Assembly: GCF_003597395.2 (NCBI RefSeq)
Contig: NC_133777.1
Coordinates: 10,947,764-11,011,763 of the forward strand
From: Chelonoidis abingdonii
Taxonomy: Eukaryota > Chordata > Testudines > Testudinidae
DNA: 64,000 nt
Reading direction: 5' to 3'
Positions 27,601 to 36,970 of this stretch are shown here, in pieces. Positions within the stretch are counted from its first letter, which is position 1, and each line of letters opens with the position of its first letter. The translations under genes were made by a program, and so were the position numbers. The notes under the pieces are model-generated. The model was not told the origin of the DNA. It worked only from the letters and a program-made list of their open reading frames with translations, and did not search any database.

Positions 27601-30600
27601 AGCTATAACTGAGCGTCTATTCTAATCCTCCATTTTCACACACATACATTAAGGCATAAACATTATGTATGTGCAACGTATCCAAGGTACAATTGCTCTG
27701 GGAACCATAACTTTCACATGCACATAAGTCACAGAGCTTCAACAACGTTGCATTCGTGTAGTTTTTCCATTTCATATAATGCAGGTCAGATTTCTGGGTA
27801 TCTCCAATTCTAGGAGTGTCTAGTTACAGGCCCCACCTCCCCCAAGATGAGAAATTGACAGACTCCAAACTAATCCCCAACATCAGTACTAAGACACGCA
27901 CTGACATCAGATCCATTAACCAAAATGACATCACCTGGACAAGTATAGAAACAAGGATTAAGTGCCAACTTTATATCTGCTTTATCTAGCAAAGCCCAAG
28001 ATTTATAAACAGTGCATGCCATTACCTCGTTACACTATAAGACTGAAAAATCTCTCTTTCAGTTTTACCAAAGGTTCTAGTTATGCTACCTATCTGACTG
28101 AGCGGAACAAAGTCTATTGATGAAAAGGCTAAATAGAGGCAGGAAAAGGAGATCTGAAAACAATAGCAGAGCAGAAATAATTCTGACAATCCTGGTTCCT
28201 TCACATAATCATTTGAGTATCTGAATTCAATCAATTTATGTCTGTAATTTCTAAAAAAGATGAATCATTGCAAACTAAAAACTTTAGCTCATACAGAAAA
28301 AGAGATAGGTGGCACTTCACTTTTGAAATCCAATTTAAAGATGCAGTCTGAAGAGTCAGACTATGTAGACAGCCTTCAGAGATCAGGAAGATTTAATAAG
28401 CACCATGAAAACACTTAAATACCAGAAAATGTTACAAGGTGTTGGCAGTGCTTAGAGCTTTAACCACCAGTTTTTGCCAGTTGTCTAGTAACTGACGTGA
28501 TCAGAATTTTTGAATTATTTACCCAGAGGCTGAAACTGGCAAAGAAGAGAGGACAGTGCTGGGAAATATCTGGCAATGATAAATGTTTACTCAATTTCAA
28601 CCAATAAGAAAACAAAAAATTAGGCCTTGTGTTATTTTTAATTCAGTGAATATACAATTAAGTTGTCTGTTAAGCCTGCTATAGTTTGTTCCAAACTGTT
28701 CAGGTTTATGCATAACATTACCAAGGTTATATAGTACTGACAGTTACTATACAGTTTTTGGCAAACTGTGTTAGCACCACAGTATTATTATAATGAAGGG
28801 TAGATAAACGCAAGGTTTTTTTTTTTTTTTGCTTCTTTATGATGCAAGAAGTCTACAAACTCAGATTCCAAGGCCAAAAGGGACCATTGTGATCATCTAG
28901 TCTGACCTCCTGTATAATACAGGACACAGAAGTATCCCAAAATAATTCCTAAAGCATATCCTTTTGAAAAATATCCAATCTGGATTCAAAATTCACTAGT
29001 GATGGAGAATCCACCACGACCCTTGGTAAATTGTTCCAATGGTAAAGTACCCTCCCTGTCAAAAATGTACACAATGTTTTCAATCTGAATTTGTCTAGCT
29101 TCAATTTACCACCACTAGATATTATATCTTTCTTTCTCTGTTAGATTGAAGAGCCCATTATTAAATATTTGTTCCACATATAGATACTTATAGACCAACC
29201 AAGTAACCCCTTAACCTTCTCTTTGTTAAATTAGACTCAAAAAGATCAATCACTAAAAGGCACATTTTCTTATTCAGTAATAATTTTTGTGGCTTTTCTC
29301 AGGACCCTCGCCAATTTATCAAATCCTTCTTGAATTGTGGGCACCTGAACCAGACAGTACTCCTGCAGCAGTCACACCAGTGCCAAATACAGAGATAAAA
29401 TAACCTCTCTAGTCCTACTTGATATTCCTGTTTATCCATTCTAGGATTACATTAACTCTTTTTGACCACAGTGCAGTCCTGGGGGAATTCTGCACCACTG
29501 CGTTCGTGCAGAATTCGTGTCCATAAGCAGAATTTCTTTACTTCCCCACAGAACATGATGGGGAAGCAAAGGGAAGCCACACAGGGTCAGGGGAAGGGCT
29601 AGTGATGCCCATGCACATAGTTTTTTTGGGGGAGAAATTGCCCCTCCAATAAAGGCAAGGCATGGGGGGGGTGGGAATCATGTGGGGTCATGTGCCACTG
29701 CTCCCGCCATTTCCGTGAATGCAGAGCTGCCCAGCTGAAGGAATGTGCAGCTCAGCTCTGCAGCTGGATGCCACCTCCTGGGTCCTAGTGCCGGTCATGC
29801 TCCCTTTGTGTGTGCTGGGAGCCATCCTATTATCTGTAGGAAAGTGAGGCCCTGCAGTGGGGCAGGGCAAGGGGGGGTGGAGGGAAAGAGCATGAGATGT
29901 GGAAGAGAAAGGGATGTGGGAGCCCAGCATGTGGCACTCTCTTGGCAGCAGCAGCTGCTGGGGATGCCATTAAGCAGGCCCATCAAACCCCAGTTACCCC
30001 TGCACCTGGACCACCCCGATGAACCCCCTGCATCTGGACTCCCACCCCACTGAGTCCCAAGCAGCTACATCTGGATCCCCACTCCCCCAGCACCTGGATT
30101 CCTCCTGTGAAGTCCCCTCCTCCCATGCCTAGACCCCTGCCCCCAATGAGCCCCAACCACTTGCACCCAGAACTCCCCTCAGTGAGCGTGTCTGGATGCC
30201 CTACTGAACTGCCTTCACCTAAATTTCCCCACACAGAATCCTCTCATCCCACACTTGGATCCCCCCCGACATTTGGGTCTTGCTGGGCTGAGCCTGCCTG
30301 CCCGCACCTGGAGTGGAGGGGCAGGCTCATCCCTTGTGCTACGTTAGGGTCAGGTGCAGCAGGGTGCTCCCCCACTGCCGTGCTGGAGCCTCCACATTTA
30401 TGTATTGACAACATCTGTAGAATTTTACAATATTGTGCACAGAAATTTTATTTTGTTGGCACAGAATTCCCTCAGGAGTAATAGTGTCACATTGGGAGCT
30501 CATGTTCAGTTGATTATGCTCCACAGCCCTCAAATCCTTTTCAGTCATTTCTTCCCAATACAGAGTCCCCCATCCTGTAAGCATGGCCTATATTCTTTGA

Positions 30601-33600
30601 TCCTAGCTGTATACCATTTACATTTACCTGTATTAAAATGCACATTATTTGCTTGCACCCAGTTTATCAAGCAATCCATGTGTCACCAGATTCAGAGCAC
30701 TATTTACCACTCTCCAATTTGTGTGTCTCCTGCACACTTCATCACTGATGATTTTATGTTTTCTTCCACATCATTTATAAAATTGTAAATAGCATAAGGC
30801 CAAAAACTGATCCCTGTGGGACCCCACTGGAAAAAAACACCCACTTGATCACTACCTGAGGATTCCCCCTTTATAAAAACATTTTGAGGTCTCTCAGTCA
30901 GTATTTAATCCATTTAATGTGCACCATGGTAATTTTATATCATTCTAGTTTTGGGTTTTTTTTAAATCAAAGTGTCATGTGGTAACAAGAACATAAGAAC
31001 AACCATACTGGGTCATACAAGTGGTCCATCCATCCCAGTATCCTGTCTTCCAACAGTGGCCAATGCCAGGTGCTTCAGAATGAACAAAACAGGTAATGAT
31101 CAAGTGATTGATCCCTCTTGCCCATTCCCATATTCTGGCAAAGAGAAGCTAGAGACACTTCAGAGCATGGTTTTTCATCCCTGCCCATACTGGCTAACAG
31201 CCACTGATGGACCTATCCTCCATGAACTTGTCTAGTTATTTCTTCAAAAAAGTCATACACCGCTGATTTTGGATAAAGAGTGTATTTGTTAAAAGATTAG
31301 ACACATATGTCCCCTACAATTCAGGGGTTAGAGGTCACAAAACAACCCTGAGACCCTGCAAAGGTCCTCCAGTGGGACCTGGGGAGATTAGACAACATTA
31401 AAATAGGTAACTTTCATTTTTTGGGGAAAAAAATTATCTACTATACAAGTAACAACTAGCATAAGTGAGGAAAGGTTAGAGAGCAACCCCACCTTCCCTT
31501 TGCCATTTTTTTGTCTTTGCACACTTGAAAGCAGTATGCATAGTCTATGTCACTGTTTCTGCTGCACAGTCAGTTTCTCCTGTTTGTGTTGGGATTTTAA
31601 AAAATAGAGGAAAGAAATTCAAAATGCACACAACTGTAAAACCATAAATTGCCAGGAGGAATCACAGCATAGGTGAACTACATTAAAACTATTTCTAAAT
31701 AATTGTTGAAACCAACTACAGTCAAGTTGATGGCACCTATTTAAAAATGACAAAATAATATATTTTACAAATTTCAGGATCTCTCAAATATGCGTACTAC
31801 CCATATTGCTATACATGTCAGAAACCTGGACCCTGCTACAGGCAGACTTGGAGCCACTAGAGCCATTCTATATGGGCTGTCAGTACCGAATCATGAGTAA
31901 AAAAAAATGGTTCGACTTTGTGCGATGTCACAATCTCACAGAGACCTACCCTCCCCTTCAGTCACTCACCATATCCAAAAGTGGCATTGCATGGTTCTCA
32001 GCCATGTCACCAGGATGAACAAAAGCATCCCAGGACACCGTGCACTCTCCAATTTCCACTGACGTGAGAAGGGGTGCACGCACTCACCCGACCTGGCATT
32101 GCCTGTGGTGCCACCCCAGAGACAACAGTCCTTAGTAGATTGTGCATTGTATTAATTAGAATGACCATAGGCGATGGATGGCATAGCGAATTTCTCAGAG
32201 CTTAATCCTGTGACACAATGAATTTCTGGGGCAGCATGTAACAGAACATATTAGCATTGTGAACACTGACAAGAAGAGAAACAGTACATCACAAGTATCT
32301 TGTCAAGTCACTACATGGTAGGCCTTTAGGATCTTTAACTTACTAGGAAAAGATCAAAATTTATTTATGCAGTCTTATCCTGCTGATAGCCCACAGCTGA
32401 CACAGAAGCATGTTTAGCAGTTAATTCCTCTATACTTAGAGGTCTGGGGCAGTGACCATCTTTTTGTTGTATTGCATAGTACAGTGGTCTTGATTCATGA
32501 CTAGCGCTCCTAAACACCATCACCACCAGTTTGACTGCTACTTGCTTTTAAGGTAGCATTCACATTAAAAAAGTGGCCTACTGTATTGCTGACAATGGCG
32601 ATTAGCAACAGGTCCCCTATGATGGGCCAGTTGCTAAAACTGATTTAACTGCCACTGAGTGAAATCAAGATCACCCTCCACTGACTCTCAAAACACATTT
32701 TCTGTAGTGGTGTTGAAAATAGGTTCACCTAGTTCACATTACCTCTTAGTTCAGGACAAACTGATGCAGATGACTACTGTCAGAAACAAATTCATTTTCT
32801 AGTGCATACAGGGCTCTCAGGATGCACATCCAGAGTTTGCAATACCATTCTCCTAGTAGCCAAGACAGCAAAATACACGGAAGTATAATCACTCTTGTCT
32901 GGGATTTAGGTGTTGGTAGTTTAGTTTGTATATGCAATAGACACTTCAGGCCCCAAAGTGAAAGAAGGAATTTTGAAATTTCTGCAGGGACATGACAGCT
33001 ACCCAGAGAGGATGAATTTTAATCAAACATCAATATGTTATTTTACAGTATTTTTCCTTGCCTTAGCAAGAATTAAAAAGATTTTCATATCTATGACAGA
33101 CAGAAATGGAAGCATTTTCCAACAAGAATATACACACCGTACATGTATAGTTTACTAGTGGAAATAACTGATTTTCTTATTTATATGCAAATCAGACACT
33201 GCACTTAGTAACTATAGGCTCTCATGATGTCTTTCTGTTTCAATACAGTAAATACAGGTACAGCACAACATTGCTTAAGAGATTCCACTGTGTGCAGGTT
33301 TAGCTGGTTTACCAAGGTCTCACTATAGTAAAGACATGGTTTTTGAGTAGTTTCTCCACCCCCCACCCCTGACCACAACACAACAAATTATATGCATCTC
33401 TAGATAATTACACAGGATAGCATTCAACTATATTTTCCACATAGCCACACAGCTTGGATTCAAGTTGCATTCTGAAGAGCACATAAGTGCAACCCTATCC
33501 ACTCACTGATGCAATGACCCTTCTCAAAACTTTTCACTCCATAGACTTTGAGGCGGGGTCCACCAATCACTGGTGTTTGACAGGCTAGTCTGAAAATTCC

Positions 33601-35094
33601 TGCGCTAGATAATCCAAAATAACTGAAGGATGAGATCTGGGAATGATCAAGTGAATTACTTCATTGTCCTAGGCTGGCAAATATGCAGATACTTGCAAAT
33701 GATAGTGGGTTTAAGAATAAAAGGCAATTAAATTTATCAAGTATTTTATGGTACATTAATATGAAAGGTACTTAAGAGATTTGGTTTAATAGGTTTTATA
33801 TGATAATAAAAACACTTCTTTAACACACTTCTTGTTTAAGTGTACTTGAAATACAGCAGTGCTAATACACGGTACTATAGAACTCTACTGCTCACACATG
33901 TACAGAAGACATCTGCTAACACTGTGAACCCTTCATGATAGAGACTCTATCCCCACTGTAAATTTGTTTGCATAACAAAGTGAGGACCCTATCCTGAAGG
34001 GGATTCTGAATATGACGCTGTAACAGAAACAACACATACTAACAGCGTGACTAGCATGTGCTGGATGTAAAAGACGCCTGTTCTGGGACCCCCGGTGCGA
34101 ATGCCAAGTAACACTACACACCGCGCAGCAGATCACAGGGGCTTGTGATAGCATCAGCTCGAGTTGTACTCACTCCCTCCCCTTAGTGCAATCGGACTAA
34201 CGGGCACAGGGGGAACCTGGGGTCTTGAGGACACTGAGCCTCCCCCGCACCGCCAGCGGCTCACCAGCTCGTCAGCAGGAGGACCAGGATACACGGCCCC
34301 TAGGGAGCCGCTTCAATGGTGCCCCAGCCTTGCTCCTCTCAGCAAAGGGAGCGCTCGGCGAGCCGGGCCTAGCGATTCCCGTCTGGCCGCCCACGGGCGA
34401 GAGTTCGGGCAGGACACGGGCGGTCGCCTCCCTCGCGCGGCGCCGGCGAGGAGGGCGGACGGGAATCCAGCGGCCAGCGCAGCACGGCCTAGCTGGCGGC
34501 CTCTACGCCCCCGCACCGAGGCCTGGGCAGGCACCCAAGGCCCCGGTCTCTAAAGGTTCCACACACCCGTGGGCTCTGCAGCTCGCCCCTTCCCGCCTGC
34601 CCAGTTCTGCGCTGCTCCAGCTGCCCCGGGAGGCCCAGGCCCACCCCCCGCGCATGGAGGCCCGGCCCAGCCTGACCAGGCCGAGGCCCCCGGCGGCCCA
34701 GCCACGCAGCCCCGGCCTCCGCACCTTCCTCGCTGATGTCATCCACGAAGTCCTCGGGGTCGCTGAAGGAGATGTCGTCCTCGGGCTCGTCCTCGGGCTC
34801 GGCCTCCTCCCGGTCCCCGGCCTCCTCCCGGTCCCCGGCCTCCACCTTCTCCTGGGGGGTCTGCTGGCCGGGCGGCTCCTCCTGGCTGACGCCGCCGTCC
34901 TCCGCGGCAGCGGGCGGCTCCTCCCGCGAAGAGGGCGATGGCGGCGCCGGCTGCTCCTCCTGGGAGCCGGGCGACGATGGCGGCGGCGAAGACGTTTCCT
35001 CCCGCTGCGGGGAACCGTCTGGCTGCTCGGGCTCGTCCCCGGACCCCTCGGCTCCGGCCGCCGCGGGCGCCTGGCTCTCCTCCGTCTCCTGCAT
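6571..35094 (-). CDS. EIF3B: Eukaryotic translation initiation factor 3 subunit b, whole coding region (17 of 18 expected coding exons found)
   Basis: This is the scaffold subunit of eIF3, which binds the 40S ribosomal subunit and recruits initiator tRNA and mRNA in the cytosol. Joined exons give 2177 nt. Adding a missing exon of about 139 nt gives about 771 residues, against 814 in human from memory. Order of parts: an acidic low-complexity N-terminus (1-125), an RRM (about 140-225), a WD40-type beta-propeller (about 240-640) and a charged helical C-terminus (about 665-740), which in the family contacts the i and g subunits. Conserved strings seen include [40 protein letters not shown] and [20 protein letters not shown]. 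All introns are GT-AG and phases join except across the gap between exons 13 and 15. The start gives MQETEE, like the human MQDAE start. The promoter is a CpG island head to head with SNX8. Identity is very secure. Confidence 0.97.
7100..7208 (-). CDS. EIF3B: EIF3B coding exon 17
   Basis: 109 nt. Acceptor TTCTGTAG, donor GGAG|GTAAAC. It encodes [20 protein letters not shown] and ends [12 protein letters not shown], a basic/acidic helix. Confidence 0.96.
7822..7899 (-). CDS. EIF3B: EIF3B coding exon 16 (C-terminal helix)
   Basis: 78 nt, 26 codons. Acceptor CTGTTGCAG, donor CAAAG|GTAAGA. It encodes [20 protein letters not shown] followed by QTKASK, a charged helix in the eIF3b C-terminal region. 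Confidence 0.96.
8461..8586 (-). CDS. EIF3B: EIF3B coding exon 15 (end of propeller)
   Basis: 126 nt, 42 codons. Acceptor TTTTCCAG. It encodes [20 protein letters not shown], then [20 protein letters not shown] and IK. The donor AAG|GTGTTG is weak beyond the GT. The exon starts in phase 0, so a preceding exon of 3n+1 nt is required after exon 13. Confidence 0.95.
8779..9279. other. Assembly gap, 501 N
   Basis: A run of N in the EIF3B intron between exons 13 and 15, immediately after a run of C (8768-8778). Its position fits the missing EIF3B exon 14. The true size of the gap may differ from the number of N. Confidence 0.98.
9933..10300 (-). mobile_element. CR1 LINE 3' end (turtle type)
   Basis: Begins TCATAGATTCCAAGGCCAGA, continues through the ATCATCTAGTCTGATCTCCT and GATGGAGAATCCACC blocks, and ends near CTATCACTAT. 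This is the reverse complement of the 3' end of chelonian CR1. It is 5'-truncated, as usual. In the EIF3B intron 5' of exon 15. Confidence 0.85.
10680..12000 (-). pseudogene. Decayed transposon-derived coding region
   Basis: On the minus strand several frames give pieces of one protein type. In order: [20 protein letters not shown] near 11885; [20 protein letters not shown] followed by [17 protein letters not shown] near 11370; [11 protein letters not shown] near 11210; and [15 protein letters not shown] near 10920. I recall these motifs (HALTGCD, HVLVL, LPKM-ADDIW) from uncharacterised, mobile-element-associated proteins found in many fish and invertebrates. Frame shifts and stops separate the pieces, for example between RHFIPVHTI and [10 protein letters not shown], so it is dead. 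It has the same strand as EIF3B and lies between exons 13 and 15. Confidence 0.6.
12974..13172 (-). mobile_element. CR1 LINE fragment
   Basis: Contains CTTCTCATAGCTCTTCTCTC, ACATCCTTCC, AACTGGACACTGTATTCCAG and CACACCAGTGCCAAATACA, internal blocks of the chelonian CR1 3' region in reverse orientation. Both ends are truncated. Confidence 0.75.
13440..13699. mobile_element. Non-autonomous transposon-like repeat with internal inverted repeat
   Basis: The right end, GGGTCAGACCCACCGTTTGAGAAATGCTG, reads as a hAT-like terminus in reverse (CAGCATTTCTCAAACGG). Inside, ACTTCTGTGCTGC (near 13480) is repeated inverted as GCAGCACAGAAGT (near 13565). The left end is not clear. Confidence 0.5.
14582..14660 (-). 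CDS. EIF3B: EIF3B coding exon 13 (propeller)
   Basis: 79 nt. Acceptor CTTTCAG, donor AGAAG|GTGAGT. It encodes [20 protein letters not shown] and ends VLAGLR plus two bases of the next codon. The next expected exon (conserved MNGALAFVDT to SWWSHK) is not found downstream in readable sequence. Confidence 0.94.
15641..15763 (-). CDS. EIF3B: EIF3B coding exon 12 (propeller)
   Basis: 123 nt. Acceptor TTACAG, donor ATCA|GTAAGT. It begins [20 protein letters not shown] and continues through [17 protein letters not shown]. The phase joins correctly to exon 13. Confidence 0.95.
16346..16418 (-). CDS. EIF3B: EIF3B coding exon 11 (propeller)
   Basis: 73 nt. Acceptor TTTCACAG, donor GAAAG|GTAAAT. It encodes [20 protein letters not shown] followed by VEMK. 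Confidence 0.95.
17016..17226 (-). CDS. EIF3B: EIF3B coding exon 10 (propeller)
   Basis: 211 nt. Acceptor CCTGTAG, donor ACACAG|GTATGT. It encodes [20 protein letters not shown], then [20 protein letters not shown], and ends [10 protein letters not shown]. This is the longest propeller exon and the most diagnostic for eIF3b. Confidence 0.97.
18536..18957 (+). mobile_element. CR1 LINE 3' end
   Basis: Contains the sense-strand CR1 3' blocks: TATAAGTATCTTCATGGGGA, TCTAGTGGAGAACGGACC, GAAATAAGGCACA, AACAGTGAGTG, GGATTATCTTTC, GCCTTTCTGAGTGATATG and TTTTCTGGCCTTGAACTC. Sits in the EIF3B intron between exons 9 and 10, antisense to the gene. Confidence 0.8.
19030..19076 (-). CDS. EIF3B: EIF3B coding exon 9 (small)
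   Basis: 47 nt. Acceptor TTTTTGCAG, donor ATAAA|GTGAGT. It encodes [16 protein letters not shown]. It is supported by exact phase joining to KDFSWSPGG in the next exon. Confidence 0.93.
19755..19821 (-). CDS. EIF3B: EIF3B coding exon 8 (propeller)
   Basis: 67 nt. Acceptor TTCAG, donor ACACCT|GTAAGT. It encodes [20 protein letters not shown] followed by TP and ends in phase 0. Confidence 0.95.
19932..20063 (-). CDS. EIF3B: EIF3B coding exon 7 (propeller)
   Basis: 132 nt. Acceptor TTGTAG, donor TTTAA|GTAGGT. It encodes [20 protein letters not shown] and ends [12 protein letters not shown] plus the start of K. Phases match both neighbours. Confidence 0.95.
21334..21491 (-). CDS. EIF3B: EIF3B coding exon 6 (propeller)
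   Basis: 158 nt. Acceptor CTGCAG, donor GAAAG|GTACGG. It encodes [20 protein letters not shown] through [12 protein letters not shown], with the WSPKG/FSP repeat pattern typical of eIF3b propeller blades. Confidence 0.96.
22591..22719 (-). CDS. EIF3B: EIF3B coding exon 5 (propeller)
   Basis: 129 nt, 43 whole codons. Acceptor TTTTAG, donor ACCA|GTGAGT. It begins [20 protein letters not shown] and ends EPVAIEERP, the first blade of the WD40-like propeller. Confidence 0.96.
23162..23219 (-). CDS. EIF3B: EIF3B coding exon 4
   Basis: 58 nt. Acceptor TTCTAG, donor CTTG|GTATGT. It encodes [20 protein letters not shown], the linker from the RRM into the propeller. It ends in phase 0. Confidence 0.95.
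23330..23449 (-). CDS. EIF3B: EIF3B coding exon 3 (RRM)
   Basis: 120 nt. Acceptor TTTTAG, donor GACAA|GTGAGT. It encodes [20 protein letters not shown] followed by [20 protein letters not shown], the second half of the RRM including the RNP1-like GYIFLEY segment. Confidence 0.96.
23869..24199. mobile_element. hAT-like MITE with near-perfect 8-bp target duplication
   Basis: Ends are CAGTGTTCCCTCTAA and TTAGAGGGAATTTAG (imperfect inverted repeats). Flanks are CTCTTCAC (23861-23868) and CTCTCCAC (24200-24207), 7 of 8 matching. The interior is G-rich (GGGGCTGAAGGGTTCAG). It lies in EIF3B intron 2. Confidence 0.75.
24897..25089 (-). CDS. EIF3B: EIF3B coding exon 2 (start of RRM)
   Basis: 193 nt. 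Acceptor CTTTGCAG, donor GGG|GTGAGT. Translation begins [20 protein letters not shown] and ends [11 protein letters not shown], covering the first strand and helix of the RRM. The one-base phase from exon 1 restores SEEELLGD across the junction, which confirms both splice sites. Confidence 0.96.
25660..26330. repeat. GC-rich unclassified repeat-like segment
   Basis: An abrupt GC-rich, purine-skewed block in EIF3B intron 1 with long open frames on both strands but no recognised protein. It directly abuts another G-rich element at 26331. I suspect a turtle repeat but cannot name it. Confidence 0.35.
26331..27257. mobile_element. G-rich non-autonomous DNA transposon-like repeat
   Basis: The left end AGGGTTGCCAGCTTTCTAAT pairs weakly with the right end AGAGTGACCATAT (reverse complement of ATATGGTCACTCT). 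The interior has many near copies of a GGGGTGCAGGAGGGGG-type unit, and near the right end GACCGGACTTTTAACG then TTCGACCAGGTGTTCC, a combination I recall from a very common turtle repeat. 927 bp, EIF3B intron 1. Confidence 0.6.
28861..30985 (-). mobile_element. Long CR1 LINE 3' segment, interrupted by an insertion
   Basis: Starts AGATTCCAAGGCCAAAAGGG and runs through the whole chelonian CR1 3' series to ACATTGGGAGCTCATGTTCA and TTATATCATTCTAGTTTTGG. The CR1 sequence stops at 29473 and resumes at 30483, split by the element at 29474-30482. About 1.1 kb of CR1 in total, EIF3B intron 1. Confidence 0.85.
29474..30482. mobile_element. Foldback/MITE-type DNA transposon nested in CR1
   Basis: The left end CAGTCCTGGGGGAATTCTG and right end CAGAATTCCCTCAGGAGTAAT form terminal inverted repeats. 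The CR1 target tetramer AGTG flanks both sides (29470-29473 and 30483-30486). Removing the element restores the CR1 reading CCACAGTGTCACATTGGG. The interior has no coding frame I recognise. Confidence 0.8.
30986..31260 (+). repeat. Interspersed repeat (AGAACATAAGAA family)
   Basis: Reads AAGAACATAAGAACAACCAT, ACTGGGTCATACAAGTGGTC, CCCAGTATCCTGTCTTCCAA and GGACCTATCCTCCATGAACT. I recall this as an abundant turtle interspersed repeat, probably LINE related. It abuts the end of the preceding CR1. Confidence 0.65.
31795..32130 (+). mobile_element. LINE reverse transcriptase C-terminal fragment (degenerate)
   Basis: One frame reads [20 protein letters not shown] and later [18 protein letters not shown], resembling the LYGSETWTL...MRCQRRIL region after the reverse transcriptase domain of some LINEs. 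The catalytic part is missing and a poly(A) slip in AAAAAAATGG disrupts the frame. Antisense in EIF3B intron 1. Confidence 0.6.
32131..34229. other. EIF3B intron 1, promoter-proximal part
   Basis: AT-rich, no conserved coding frame and no repeat family I can name with confidence. Confidence 0.5.
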
Positions 35095-35340
35095 GGGGAG
35101 GGGGTCGCTGCTGGGCCGGCCGCGCTCAGTCAGGCTCTCCGGGGAAAGGCAGGGGGGAGGGGAGTCTCCTAGTGCTGGGCCATGTGCGCGAGACCCGGCG
35201 GGCATGGCGAAGCAGAACACACCAACTCCTAGTGTGTGGGGAGGGGGGGTGTAATTTTTCACTCAGCACCTTCCTCTCGCCACACGCTGTATAATCACCC
35301 GGCCCTCTTCTCCCTCCTGCTCCCTACAGCGCCAGTCGCG
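34230..35340. promoter_or_regulatory. CpG island and promoter of EIF3B
   Basis: A dense GC/CpG block surrounds coding exon 1 and extends into intron 1, contrasting with AT-rich flanks on both sides. The transcription start is probably within about 200 bp above 35094. No TATA box stands out, as is usual for housekeeping CpG promoters. Confidence 0.75.
34725..35094 (-). CDS. EIF3B: EIF3B coding exon 1
   Basis: Start codon at 35094-35092 gives [10 protein letters not shown]. The exon encodes residues 1-123 plus one base: a Pro/Glu/Ser-rich acidic N-terminus ending in the conserved [15 protein letters not shown] block. The donor is GAAG|GTGCGG. An 18-nt unit is duplicated in tandem at 34803-34838, giving GDREEA twice. 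The frame stays open upstream to in-frame ATGs at 35205 and 35262. I chose 35094 because it matches the mammalian start. Confidence 0.93.
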
Positions 35341-36970
35341 ACTTCAATCCCTACCTCCCATTAAAACCAATTCTCCCTTTTTTCATACACCCGTTTGGTT
35401 TAGTCCAACATGGTAGCCCTAGTCAGCAGCCCTAGGTGAGGCCTGACTGAACCATCTTGGAAGGTGGAAAGGGAGAGATACCAAATATCCCTCTCTGGAT
35501 AGATTAAAAATAAAATGGACCCTGGGTATCAGATACCGCAGCATATTTAAGACAAGGGGGTAAAGTGAGAAAACGGTATAATAATAGGATAATATATCCC
35601 TGGTACTCCTACAAATATTGTGTAATGGACTTGTCCAAGGCCTGGACGCTACCAACGCCAATCGAAGGGAGAGAACTATGGGCGGTAAAATTAGAAAGAC
35701 TCTTTGAACCCCCAGTGAGCAGGGGTCACGTTCAGGATGGTACGGTCCAACAAGGGCCGCCACATCAGCTCTCTCTCTCTCTCACGTGGTCGGAAGAGCA
35801 CTTCCGAGGGAGGTTTCTAGGTGCTGGGAACAGGGACGTGTGACCGCCATGACACTAGAGGCAAAGTATGAGCTTGAAGTGACCCTGATGAAACTCAGAT
35901 TTCTGTCTGGGGCAGGGACCTTGGGAAAAGGGGTATGGACTTGCTCACCTCTAGGGAGTCCTCATCCCATTGCTGCATCTGAAAGGGGCTAGGGTATGGG
36001 ATACAGAACAGTGAAGCTTTAGTGCATCATCTGCAATCTAGCCACAGCCTAAATAAAGTATGGGATGATGTGCTGTTCACATGGGGCCCCATGTGCAGTG
36101 AAGTCTTAGATGGATGGACATGGGGGAGTCACCGCCTCATCAGAAGCAGTAGAAAAGGGACACATAACTGTTTTCTCTGTTACTGGTGCCTGGATAAGGA
36201 GTGGCTGAAGGTACCATTTGCTGATGCAATGAGAGATAGTGACTGCCTCAAAACTATTTATTTGGAAGGACATCATCAGCTTGAAATCTAGTCATTTTGT
36301 AAATATTACAAAAGTCATTTTGGGTGACTACATCAGTTGCTCTGCCAATTTTTGTGATTTTATAATCAATCACATTTTCACCCCTTTAAAAATATCTCCC
36401 CTGCCACCAGCAAGGAGGCTGTCTGATGAAATGACTATTCAGGAGAAACACTGAATATAATTCCATGTAAAGTGCAGTCAAAGTCATAACATAAAACTGG
36501 AAAACTAGAGAAAAATAATTTTTCTCTAAGCTCTTTTCCATGGTCTTTAAGTGTCATTTGTAACAATATTGGGTTTTAAATTTCAGTGTGTTGCCCCTTT
36601 AATTCCCACATTTCTTACAGAGGTGATCAGCAAATGATTTTCTGAGCAAGCCCACCTATTATTTATGGGTGCATTACCTGCCAAGAAGCCATGTAAATTC
36701 TGGTAGGAACTCTTCAGGCCTAAGACCAAAGGGAAAAAAATGTAAAATACCGTTTGAAGTTTGTGCCACAGTATGATGTATTCAGAGTGGCATATATAAG
36801 TCAGGATGTGAACATGGGCCTTAGAGTTGATTGTGGATATCTTCTCAATTTTAAAGTGACATTTAGGAGAAGAAACTTGAGGGGGAAAAATCAAGAAATC
36901 CAGATTTGTTATTTTGCAAACTAGTCACAAGATGTCGCTCTAACTCCTCTCTAATCTATCTGACTTGGTG
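35341..36970. other. EIF3B-SNX8 intergenic spacer, left part
   Basis: No gene recognised. A short (CT)n tract lies at 35768-35782. The remainder is AT-rich single-copy-like sequence. Confidence 0.5.

Noticed and set aside
34225..35172. 315-residue plus-strand open frame across EIF3B exon 1
   Set aside because: It is the antisense of the GC-rich exon and CpG island; the composition is biased (Leu/Arg/Gly runs) and no domain is recognisable.
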